From: Myxococcales bacterium
GTDB lineage: Bacteria; Myxococcota; Polyangia; Fen-1088
Direction: 5' to 3'
NCBI GenBank assembly: GCA_003157315.1
Contig: PMJE01000652.1
Coordinates: 1-5,241, forward strand
Length of the DNA: 5,241 nucleotides
Below, one piece after another: positions 1 through 5,241 of this stretch. The translations under genes and the position numbers were made by a program. The number at the start of each line of letters is the position of its first letter. Position 1 is the first letter of the stretch. A model generated the notes under the pieces. It had not been told where the DNA came from. It saw only the letters and a program-made list of their open reading frames with translations, and did not search any database.

Positions 1-75
1 GCGGCGGAGGCGGCGGAGGCGGTGCTGCAGGGGGCGGCGGTGCTGCCGGAGGCGTGGCCCCCGCCACCGGAGGCG
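1..75 (-). other. Low-complexity Pro/Ala tail coding region of the giant protein
   Basis: The last visible codons read as a Pro/Ala-rich stretch (PPTPPPVAGATPP, then runs of Pro and Ala), made of CCG/CCT/GCA codons with the 9-bp unit GCGGCGGAG repeated at bases 1-9 and 10-18 on the plus strand. Such tracts commonly form extended linkers before a terminal domain or wall-spanning region; what follows is outside the window. Confidence 0.75.
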
Positions 76-3000
76 GTGTGGGCGGCAGATCGATCGGCGT
101 CACGCACCCCGAGAGGTCGAAGATCATGAATTCCAGCGCCTTCTCCTGCGCGGAAAGTCCGGTCCGAGCGGAACAGCAAGTGGGAAATACCGTGCTGCCG
201 GTGGACGGATCTCCCGGGAAGCCAGTGGATGCGGAATCGCTCACGTGCAAAGCGGTGTAGACAAACTTCCCGCACTGTCCTGCTGCGCCGGCGTCCGCCG
301 GCGGGTTGATTGGAGTGTTGAAAGAGAGGTAGTGGGTATATTGCGCCGCCGTTCCTGTGACACCCGCGTCGGGCGGCGGGACACCCGCGTCGGTACGCAC
401 GGGTTCGAAGATCCATCGCTGCGAAGGCGGTTTGATTTGGTCAATGGCGGTGTATTTCACGCTGCTTGACAGAGTCAGGTGCCCGGCAGTTGTGGATGCG
501 CCGACGTTCCACAACCAGCTAGCGAACGCCACACCCTTGGGGAATGATTGGTCGATAAGAGTATCTCGCGAAACCGTTCCGATCTGCCCGGTCCCAGGGT
601 TTGGTTCATTCGGGTCGTTGTACCAAGTCGCCACATTGCCGAAGGTGGAAGGATAGTTCGTCGTGCCCGTGAAAGAACGGATCCACGCCCAGTGATAGTG
701 TTCGGCAAACACGCGCCCACCGGCATTGACATATGCCTTCATCCGGTCGACCGCGGCCGGGTTGGGAATGTAGGCCCGACCCGAGCTGGTGGTGGGGTCC
801 TCCTGGGAGCCGCCACAGTTGAGCAGGATGACGTCGTACTGGTTCAGGTGCACCTGGCTATCCCACAGAGTCGTCGTCGCATCAGGATATGTTCCTGTGC
901 TCCCAGTCACCTGGTTGCAGGTGTCGGAGTTCTTCGACTCATTGTACAACCGGACCGAGCCCGAGCCGCTTGGCAGGGTGAATTCAGATGCGTCTACACC
1001 AATCCGGCGAAGCAGACACTGCAGGCGCTCGGTAGCGTTTCCGTCGGGACTTGTAGCACGCCCAGCCGCGATGGCAATCTTGGGTATGCTCAGGTATTGG
1101 TCGTTGTGGAACGGACTGTTGGGGTCGTTGTAGTCAGTATGGATGTTTCGTGGCAGGCGCAACAGGGCTACCGGCGAGGTTTCGACAATCGGATTATCCT
1201 TGCACTGGTTGGTGACCAGCGACGCAGAAATGGTGACCTGACGCCGCCACTTGCCGAGTTGCATGACCAGCGGGAAATCAACGCCCCAGGGCACGTTGTT
1301 CAGGACAAAATGTCCGCTGGCATCGGTCAACGCTGTCGCAATCGGCTGGCCCGACACCTGGCCGTCGCAAGAGACGCAGCTCACCGCACCTGTGGAGATC
1401 GGGTCCAGCCCAGCATTCGGGATGGACACGATCACATTGTACAGTGGGTTGTAGCCCGCGGGATCGTACACTGTGCCGCTGATGCTGGTGGTGGCGGTGC
1501 CGCTGCAGCGAACCCGCTTCAGGCACAGGTTGCCACAAGTTTCGCAAACGTTGGCCGTCACCGCACCGCAGGCCACTCCGCTCGAACAGGTTGGTGGGCA
1601 GCTCAACGTTCCGCCACATGCATCCCCGATATTGCCGCAGTATTGCTGCACGCCCTTGGCGTTGTTGCAGGTGGCTTTCACGCAGTCAACCCCGCCCACG
1701 CAGACATTCTTGTCGCCACACGCCCAGTTGCTGCCGGCAGCCGAGCAGTCCGTGCCGCAACTAAGCGAGTTGCCGCATCCATCGCCGATGGTTCCACAAT
1801 ATTGGCCTCCCGAGGCCGGCGTGCAGGTGAGTGGCGTGCAGCCAGCGGTCGGGCCTGCCTTGCACAGGCGGTCCTGGCAGGTCCATCCGTCCTTGGCGCA
1901 CGTGTTTCCACAGTGGAGAGTTGATCCACACCCGTCGCCGATGTCGCCGCAATACTGGTCCCCAGACGCCGTGGTACAAGTCTTCGGTACACAGCCAGCG
2001 GTTGGCCCTGCCTTGCACAGACCGTGGTCACACACCCAGCCATCTTTGGGGCAAATCACACTGCACTCAAGTGTTCCGCCACAGGCGTTCCCGATCTCTC
2101 CGCAGTAATTGTCCGTGCTCGACGCTACGCAAGTGAGCGGCTTGCAGGTTGCATCGCCAATGCACACGTGATTGCCGCCGCACACCCAGCCGCTGCCGGC
2201 GGCCGAGCAGTCTGCGCCGCAACTGATCGAGTTGCCGCAGCCATCCCCGATAGTCCCACAGTAGTGTCCCCCCGCGGCCGGATCGCAGGACAAGGGCGTG
2301 CACGCTGGCGGCTGGCCCTTGCACAGATTGTCCTGGCAGGTCCATCCGGTCTTCGCACATGTGGTCGTGCAGTCGAGCGAGTTGCCGCAGCCGTCGCCGA
2401 TGTTTCCACAGTATTGGTCGCCGTTTGCGGTCGTGCAGGTCAGTGGCACGCAGCCAGAGCTGGGCCCGGCTTTGCACTGCCTGTCCTGGCAGGTCCACCC
2501 GGTCTTCGTGCAGATGGTTCCACAGTCTACTGTCGATCCGCACCCATCCCCGATTTCACCGCAGTATTGGTCGCCGTTTGCGGTTGCGCAGGACCGCGGT
2601 ACACAGTTGGCCGTGGGCCCAGCCTTGCACAAATTGCTCTGGCAGGTCCATCCGTCTTTGGTGCAGGTGGCTGGACAGTCAAGCGTTGATCCACAGCCGT
2701 CCCCGATCTCACCACAGTACTCGTCCCCGGATGCTGTGGTGCAGGTTTTGGGCACGCAGTGAGCGACCGGCCCCGCCTTGCACAGGCCGCTGTTGCACAC
2801 CCAGCCATCCTTGGGACAGGTCGAGCCACAGTCGAGGGTTCCGCCACAGCCGTCCCCGATTGCCCCGCAGTAGTTGTCCACGCTTGACGCCGCACAGGTC
2901 AGGGGCTTGCAGGTCAAGTCCCCCTTGCATATGTTGTGGTCGCACACCCAGCCGGCCCTGGGACAGGCCATTCCACAGTCGAGCGTGCCACCGCAGGTGT

Positions 3001-4477
3001 CACCGATGGTCCCGCAGTAGTGGTCGCCGCTCGTCGCCTCGCACGTTGCCGGCGTGCACACCCGTAGGGCCCCCTTGCAGATGTGGTCCGCTCCACAAGT
3101 CCATCCGGTGGGACAGTCGTTGCCGCACTCAAGCGTGCCGCCGCAGCTATCTCCTACGGTTCCGCAGTAGTGATCTTTGCTCGAGGTGGTGCAGCTCAGG
3201 TGGGCACAGATGCCCACGCCCCCCTTGCAGACATGGTCGTCCCCGCAGGTCCAGCCCAACGGGCAGTCATTCCCGCACTCAAGCGTGCCGCCGCAATTAT
3301 CTCCCACGGTTCCGCAGTAGTGGTCTCCAGTTGAGGTCGCGCAGGTGATCTTGGTGCACACCCCAGGTAGCCCGATGCATAGGTTGTCGTTGCAAACCCA
3401 TCCGGGCTGGGGACAATCCGTCGGACAGTCCAGCGTGCCCCCGCATCCGTCCCCGACCTTGCCACAGTACCGTCCCCCGCCTGCCGTGTCGCAGGTGGCC
3501 GGCGTACACGCCGGGGGCCCGCCCACGCACACGGAATCCACACATTTCCATCCCGCGGGACAGTCCGCCCCGCAGTCGAGTGTGCCACCGCAGCCGTCGT
3601 TGATCTTTCCGCAGTAGTGATCCTTGTTGGCAGTCGTGCAGGAAGCCAGCGTGCAGACGGGTGGTATAGCCTTGCACACGTTTCCGTCGCAGGTCCATCC
3701 TGCAGGACAGGCGCCGTTGCAGTCGAGCGTCCCGCCACAGCCATTGCCAATGGTCCCACAGTAGTGGTCGCCGCTCTCCGTCGCACACTTCAGCGCGTTG
3801 CACACCTTCGACGAACCCACACAGAGGTTATCGACGCAATCCCATCCCGAAGGACAGTCATTGCCGCAATCGATGGTGTTGCCGCAGCCATCGCCGATCT
3901 TTCCACAGTAGTTGTCCCCTGTGCTCGCCTGGCAGGTTACCGCATGACAGACGGTGGGATCGCCCTTGCAGATATGGTCAGCTCCGCATGTCCACTTGTC
4001 CTTCGGGCAGGTCGTGCTACAGGGCAGCGTCCCACCGCAGCCGTCCCCAATGGTTCCGCAATAGGTCCCACTTGCCACGGTGCACCCGGTGAGGCAATCG
4101 CTTCCTCCGCACACGCTGTTCTTGCACGGCTTGTCGGCAGGACAGCCGCCACAATGCAACGTCTGTCCGCAGCGGTCGCTGACATCTCCGCAGTACTGAG
4201 TGGCTCCTGAGCTGCAGGAAATTGGCTGACAGATACCGCCATCAGAAGTTCGCGGTTCGGGTGGTACCAGGATTGGGCCACCACCGTCGGAAGCGGGCGC
4301 AGGGCCGCCCTCGCGTGTCCCGATCCCCGCCGGCGCATCTGCCGATGAGTTCCCTATGTCGTCGACACTGCAGCTCGCGGTCCACGCCAAGGAACAGACC
4401 AGCCATCCCTGAACGATAGCTCTCCCCTGACGGCACCAGGATCCCGTCAAACGGCTGACCGATACAGTTCGCCTCAT
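1..4477 (-). CDS. Giant secreted cysteine-rich repeat protein with carboxypeptidase-regulatory-like and ThuA/GATase-like domains (3' end outside window)
   Basis: Translation runs 1492 codons from ATG 4477 without a stop and is still open at base 1. Residues 1-19 are basic, 20-35 hydrophobic, followed by TASC with Cys36, a plausible though non-ideal lipobox, so the protein is probably exported and perhaps lipid-anchored. Residues 37-94 are a Gly/Pro/Ser/Asp linker. Residues 95 to about 985 are 18 modules, each with eight Cys, which I infer form disulfides outside the cytoplasm. Residues about 991-1092 (SISGTVYDPAG ... DASGHFVLNNVPWG) fit a carboxypeptidase-regulatory-like/CNA-B-type beta-sandwich. 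Residues about 1134-1414 resemble a ThuA/class I amidotransferase-like fold: YDVILLNCGGS at 1214-1224, a helix then NAGGRVFAEHYH ending at 1262, and GKFVYTALHVSD near 1403. A conserved-looking QEKALEFMIFDLSGC follows (to 1458), then a Pro/Ala tail. The start is supported by GAGGAG seven bases upstream. The exact biological role is unknown; surface adhesion or structure is inference. The frame is certain; domain names are by eye. Confidence 0.93.
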   Translation of the reverse strand, partial: MRRTVSVSRLTGSWCRQGRAIVQGWLVCSLAWTASCSVDDIGNSSADAPAGIGTREGGPAPASDGGGPILVPPEPRTSDGGICQPISCSSGATQYCGDVSDRCGQTLHCGGCPADKPCKNSVCGGSDCLTGCTVASGTYCGTIGDGCGGTLPCSTTCPKDKWTCGADHICKGDPTVCHAVTCQASTGDNYCGKIGDGCGNTIDCGNDCPSGWDCVDNLCVGSSKVCNALKCATESGDHYCGTIGNGCGGTLDCNGACPAGWTCDGNVCKAIPPVCTLASCTTANKDHYCGKINDGCGGTLDCGADCPAGWKCVDSVCVGGPPACTPATCDTAGGGRYCGKVGDGCGGTLDCPTDCPQPGWVCNDNLCIGLPGVCTKITCATSTGDHYCGTVGDNCGGTLECGNDCPLGWTCGDDHVCKGGVGICAHLSCTTSSKDHYCGTVGDSCGGTLECGNDCPTGWTCGADHICKGALRVCTPATCEATSGDHYCGTIGDTCGGTLDCGMACPRAGWVCDHNICKGDLTCKPLTCAASSVDNYCGAIGDGCGGTLDCGSTCPKDGWVCNSGLCKAGPVAHCVPKTCTTASGDEYCGEIGDGCGSTLDCPATCTKDGWTCQSNLCKAGPTANCVPRSCATANGDQYCGEIGDGCGSTVDCGTICTKTGWTCQDRQCKAGPSSGCVPLTCTTANGDQYCGNIGDGCGNSLDCTTTCAKTGWTCQDNLCKGQPPACTPLSCDPAAGGHYCGTIGDGCGNSISCGADCSAAGSGWVCGGNHVCIGDATCKPLTCVASSTDNYCGEIGNACGGTLECSVICPKDGWVCDHGLCKAGPTAGCVPKTCTTASGDQYCGDIGDGCGSTLHCGNTCAKDGWTCQDRLCKAGPTAGCTPLTCTPASGGQYCGTIGDGCGNSLSCGTDCSAAGSNWACGDKNVCVGGVDCVKATCNNAKGVQQYCGNIGDACGGTLSCPPTCSSGVACGAVTANVCETCGNLCLKRVRCSGTATTSISGTVYDPAGYNPLYNVIVSIPNAGLDPISTGAVSCVSCDGQVSGQPIATALTDASGHFVLNNVPWGVDFPLVMQLGKWRRQVTISASLVTNQCKDNPIVETSPVALLRLPRNIHTDYNDPNSPFHNDQYLSIPKIAIAAGRATSPDGNATERLQCLLRRIGVDASEFTLPSGSGSVRLYNESKNSDTCNQVTGSTGTYPDATTTLWDSQVHLNQYDVILLNCGGSQEDPTTSSGRAYIPNPAAVDRMKAYVNAGGRVFAEHYHWAWIRSFTGTTNYPSTFGNVATWYNDPNEPNPGTGQIGTVSRDTLIDQSFPKGVAFASWLWNVGASTTAGHLTLSSSVKYTAIDQIKPPSQRWIFEPVRTDAGVPPPDAGVTGTAAQYTHYLSFNTPINPPADAGAAGQCGKFVYTALHVSDSASTGFPGDPSTGSTVFPTCCSARTGLSAQEKALEFMIFDLSGCVTPIDLPPTPPPVAGATPPAAPPPPAAPPPPPPP
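359..393. repeat. 14-bp direct repeat in a DAG-rich loop
   Basis: GACACCCGCGTCGG occurs at 359-372 and 380-393, 21 bp apart, so it stays in frame. In the giant protein it gives the duplicated segment TDAGVPPPDAGV inside the amidotransferase-like domain, between FEPV and the QYTHYLSF strand. A third ADAG lies near residue 1396. This looks like a small low-complexity insertion into a surface loop. Confidence 0.75.
1523..4195 (-). repeat. Array of 18 tandem eight-cysteine modules (~150 bp each) inside the giant gene
   Basis: Each module begins with Tyr-Cys-Gly and follows YCGxIGDGCGGTLDCG, then xxCP, GWxC, xxxxC, and a variable stretch with two more Cys (for example VCTPATC) ending in a polar GD[HNQ] tail. 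Module starts (first base of the Tyr codon) are 4195, 4063, 3910, 3763, 3616, 3469, 3319, 3169, 3019, 2872, 2719, 2566, 2413, 2263, 2107, 1954, 1801 and 1642. Modules 2-17 are 49-53 residues; module 1 is 44, and module 18 is compressed at its end. Every module contains exactly eight Cys, 144 in all, which suits four disulfides per module. Module 1 is the most diverged (YCGDVSDRCG), as expected for an array edge. The variable positions sit mainly in the linker after the sixth Cys. I do not know a named Pfam family that fits precisely. Confidence 0.93.
1700..2911 (-). repeat. Higher-order block duplication within the module array
   Basis: Two multi-module blocks lie back to back. Block A (2911-2162) runs from TCKPLTC in module 9 to module 14. 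Block B (2146-1700) runs from TCKPLTC in module 14 to module 17. Both begin with KPLTC[AV]ASS[VT]DNYCG, continue through KDGWVC ... CVPKTCTTASGD and end with the otherwise unique insertion SCG[AT]DCSAAGS[GN]W. Block A is 303 bp longer, which equals two modules (51 + 50 codons). Module 15 corresponds to 10, 16 to 11 or 12, and 17 to 14. This indicates segmental duplication of several modules followed by loss or gain of two, not only single-unit expansion. Confidence 0.8.
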
Positions 4478-4484
4478 CGCGTGT

Positions 4485-4490
4485 CTCCTC
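4485..4490 (-). promoter_or_regulatory. Shine-Dalgarno of the giant Cys-rich gene
   Basis: GAGGAG on the minus strand, seven bases before ATG 4477. It fixes the start: no other in-frame ATG precedes the hydrophobic signal segment with a comparable ribosome binding site. Confidence 0.8.
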
Positions 4491-4509
4491 GTCGCATGTT
4501 TCTCTGTTG

Positions 4510-4538
4510 AGCCTACTCTCCATAGGCAAAGTTGACAA
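4510..4538 (-). promoter_or_regulatory. Possible sigma-70-type promoter for the giant Cys-rich gene
   Basis: On the minus strand TTGTCA (4538-4533) is followed after exactly 17 bp by TAGGCT (4515-4510). The -35 is a 5/6 match and the -10 only 3/6. It would place the transcript start near 4503, about 25 bases before the ATG and just upstream of the Shine-Dalgarno. The same site on the plus strand reads TTGACA (4532-4537), a perfect -35 hexamer, but no good -10 lies 16-18 bp downstream of it; TATCAT at 4564-4569 is 26 bp away. Myxobacterial promoters often depart from consensus, so this is tentative. Confidence 0.25.
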
Positions 4539-4587
4539 CAAATGAAAAGTGAGCGTCATTACGTATCATACGGCATACCACATGTGG
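4531..4587. promoter_or_regulatory. Cluster of three short perfect palindromes in the divergent intergenic region
   Basis: GTTGACAAC (4531-4539, arms of 4 around one base), CGTATCATACG (4562-4572, arms of 5 around one base) and CCACATGTGG (4578-4587, gapless) lie within 57 bp between the divergent starts. All are perfect. Their position between two divergent genes would suit operator sites, but each is short enough to be chance, and none matches a regulator motif I can name. Confidence 0.3.
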
Positions 4588-4664
4588 GCATGCGTCGGCT
4601 GAATGCTGGTCGTCGGGTCACATGTCTCTGGCGAACTTCTGTGCTTCGCCCTAGACTCCCTGCC

Positions 4665-4865
4665 ATGTCGAAGGGTCGCAGGCTCTGTCTGCTCTTGCTT
4701 CTCGGAGTCTCGTTGGCGGGTGGCTGCTCGAAGAAAGCTAAGCAGACATCTGTGGCAAGGCAGTCACTCACCTCTTCCACCGCGGAAGCCCGGGTCGCTC
4801 CGATGCCGCCCCCGCCGCCACCGCCGCCCCCGCCGCCACCGTCCAACCGGCGCGGCGCACCGTGA
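4665..4865 (+). CDS. Small lipoprotein-like peptide with poly-Pro tract (probably 3'-truncated)
   Basis: The 66-residue product starts MSKGRRLCLLLLLGVSLAGGC: a basic n-region, a Leu-rich h-region and a credible lipobox (LAGGC, Cys21), so it should be an exported lipoprotein. A Ser/Thr/Lys-rich stretch follows, then Met and 12 consecutive Pro, then SNRRGAP and a stop. The frame stays open upstream to ATG 4542, but the 41 extra residues are not signal-like, so ATG 4665 is preferred; no clear Shine-Dalgarno precedes it. Signal plus poly-Pro linker normally leads into a folded domain, and none is present. The last eight or so codons are antisense to the RND gene fragment, which suggests the original 3' part was lost at the junction near 4805-4860. 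No specific function can be assigned. Confidence 0.55.
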   Translation: MSKGRRLCLLLLLGVSLAGGCSKKAKQTSVARQSLTSSTAEARVAPMPPPPPPPPPPPPSNRRGAP

Positions 4866-5241
4866 ATCGCAACACGTTTTCGTAGCGGTCGTAGACCCAG
4901 CGCAACAGCGGGTTGTCCCAGGTCTTGCAGCCGTTGCGGAAAAGGTAAGTGGCCAGCACCGGAATCAGCGTGAGCGCCAGCAGCATGGAGCCCAGCAGCG
5001 CGTAGCACACGGTGTACGCCATGGGCGTGAACAGGCGGCGCTCCACGCGCTCCAGGGTGAACAACGGAATATAGGCGGAGATGATGATGAGCAGCGAAAA
5101 GAAGATGGGCCGCTCCACTTCCAGCGCGGCGTTCGCAATGGTTTCGAACACGCTGCCGGATTTCCGCCGGGCGTGTTCGCGCTCCTGCAAAAGGTGCACG
5201 ATGTGCTCCACCATCACCAGCGTGCCGTCCACGATGATGCC
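4768..5241 (-). CDS. Heavy-metal RND efflux pump inner-membrane subunit, CzcA/CusA family (internal fragment, cut off at its 3' end)
   Basis: The gene enters from the right edge with GIIVDGTLVMVEHI, the hallmark of transmembrane helix 4 of the heavy-metal RND family. Its Asp and Glu correspond to proton-relay residues (D408 and E415 of CzcA). Helix 5 (PIFFSLLIIISAYIPLFTL, fragment residues 45-63), the ERVERRLFTPMA loop and helix 6 (TVCYALLGSMLLALTLIPVL) follow, then the linker TWDNPLLRW ... YENVLRF and the beginning of helix 7 (from residue 131). These proteins are about 1000-1050 residues proton-driven exporters of divalent or monovalent metal ions, working with a membrane-fusion protein and an outer-membrane channel. 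Only 157 residues are visible, and the frame stops at 4768 about half-way through. The last ten residues (ERPGLPRWKR) are merely antisense to the lipoprotein gene. The second porter domain and helices 8-12 are missing, so as written this is a broken gene or an assembly artefact. Metal specificity cannot be told. Confidence 0.88.
   Translation of the reverse strand, partial: GIIVDGTLVMVEHIVHLLQEREHARRKSGSVFETIANAALEVERPIFFSLLIIISAYIPLFTLERVERRLFTPMAYTVCYALLGSMLLALTLIPVLATYLFRNGCKTWDNPLLRWVYDRYENVLRFTVRRAGWTVAAGAAVAAGAASERPGLPRWKR
4805..4840. repeat. Perfect 2 x 18-bp GC-rich tandem repeat at the lipoprotein/RND junction
   Basis: GCCGCCCCCGCCGCCACC occurs twice with no mismatch (4805-4822, 4823-4840). 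On the plus strand it encodes the 12-Pro run of the small lipoprotein; on the minus strand it reads VAAGAAVAAGAA at the start of RND helix 7. It coincides with the point where both genes lose recognisable continuity. Confidence 0.9.

Noticed and set aside
548..1924. Long plus-strand open frame of 458 codons
   Set aside because: It is antisense to the C-terminal domains and last modules of the giant gene, has no recognisable domain or Shine-Dalgarno, and its Val/Arg/Ala-rich composition is what a high-GC antisense frame gives.
2359..3348. Plus-strand frame of 329 codons rich in Arg, Ser, Cys and Pro
   Set aside because: It is the antisense shadow of the repeat array; its apparent periodicity (for example recurring CSGRS-like words) simply mirrors the ~150-bp modules.
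3196..3803. Minus-strand frames of 168-196 codons overlapping the array
   Set aside because: They are out of frame with the giant gene, whose frame alone gives regular Cys spacing through 18 modules; the others are Arg/Ala-rich noise.
1523..4195. ~150-bp periodicity as a possible CRISPR or non-coding satellite array
   Set aside because: Units are imperfect, continuously coding, vary in length by whole codons, and conserve amino acids (Cys, Gly, Tyr, Trp); there are no short identical repeats with unique spacers.
4242..4559. Minus-strand 105-codon frame covering the start of the giant gene
   Set aside because: It overlaps the signal and linker region in another frame, has no family resemblance, and lacks the strong GAGGAG that serves ATG 4477.
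4542..4664. Upstream extension of the small lipoprotein to ATG 4542
   Set aside because: It would put 41 Arg-rich, non-signal residues before a textbook lipoprotein signal sequence and covers the palindrome-containing region.
4841..4900. Possible transcription terminator between the convergent gene ends
   Set aside because: I found no stable hairpin followed by a T-run; the two genes overlap by 98 bp tail to tail instead.

Overview
This GC-rich window looks like bacterial accessory DNA, most probably from Myxococcota (deltaproteobacteria). The grounds are the codon bias, poly-Pro/Ala tracts, lipoprotein-type signal sequences, and one very large secreted protein whose cysteine-rich modules (YCGxIGDGCGGTLDCG type) resemble those I associate with myxobacterial surface proteins. 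The taxonomic call is inference; there is no rRNA or marker gene here.

Layout. (1) About 85% of the window (1-4477, minus strand) is one open reading frame with no stop codon, still open at the left edge. It encodes at least 1492 residues: an export/lipoprotein-type signal, a short Gly/Pro/Ser linker, 18 tandem ~50-residue modules with eight cysteines each, a carboxypeptidase-regulatory-like beta-sandwich domain, a ThuA/class I glutamine-amidotransferase-like domain, and a Pro-rich tail that leaves the window. (2) A 187-bp divergent intergenic region (4478-4664) holds a strong Shine-Dalgarno for the large gene, a possible sigma-70-type promoter and three short perfect palindromes. (3) A small plus-strand ORF (4665-4865) encodes a 66-residue lipoprotein-like peptide ending in poly-Pro. 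(4) The right edge carries, on the minus strand, an internal segment of a heavy-metal RND efflux pump (CzcA/CusA family) that enters from outside the window and ends abruptly at 4768, about half-way through the usual protein.

The lipoprotein ORF and the RND fragment overlap tail to tail across a perfect 2 x 18-bp GC-rich tandem repeat (4805-4840), and both appear to lose their natural 3' ends there. This suggests a rearrangement breakpoint or an assembly join. I see no operon linking the genes. The large protein is probably an outer-surface or secreted structural/adhesive protein, and the RND pump would act in metal efflux. The many other open frames antisense to the large gene are high-GC shadows. 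I found no tRNA, rRNA, CRISPR array, transposase or convincing terminator.
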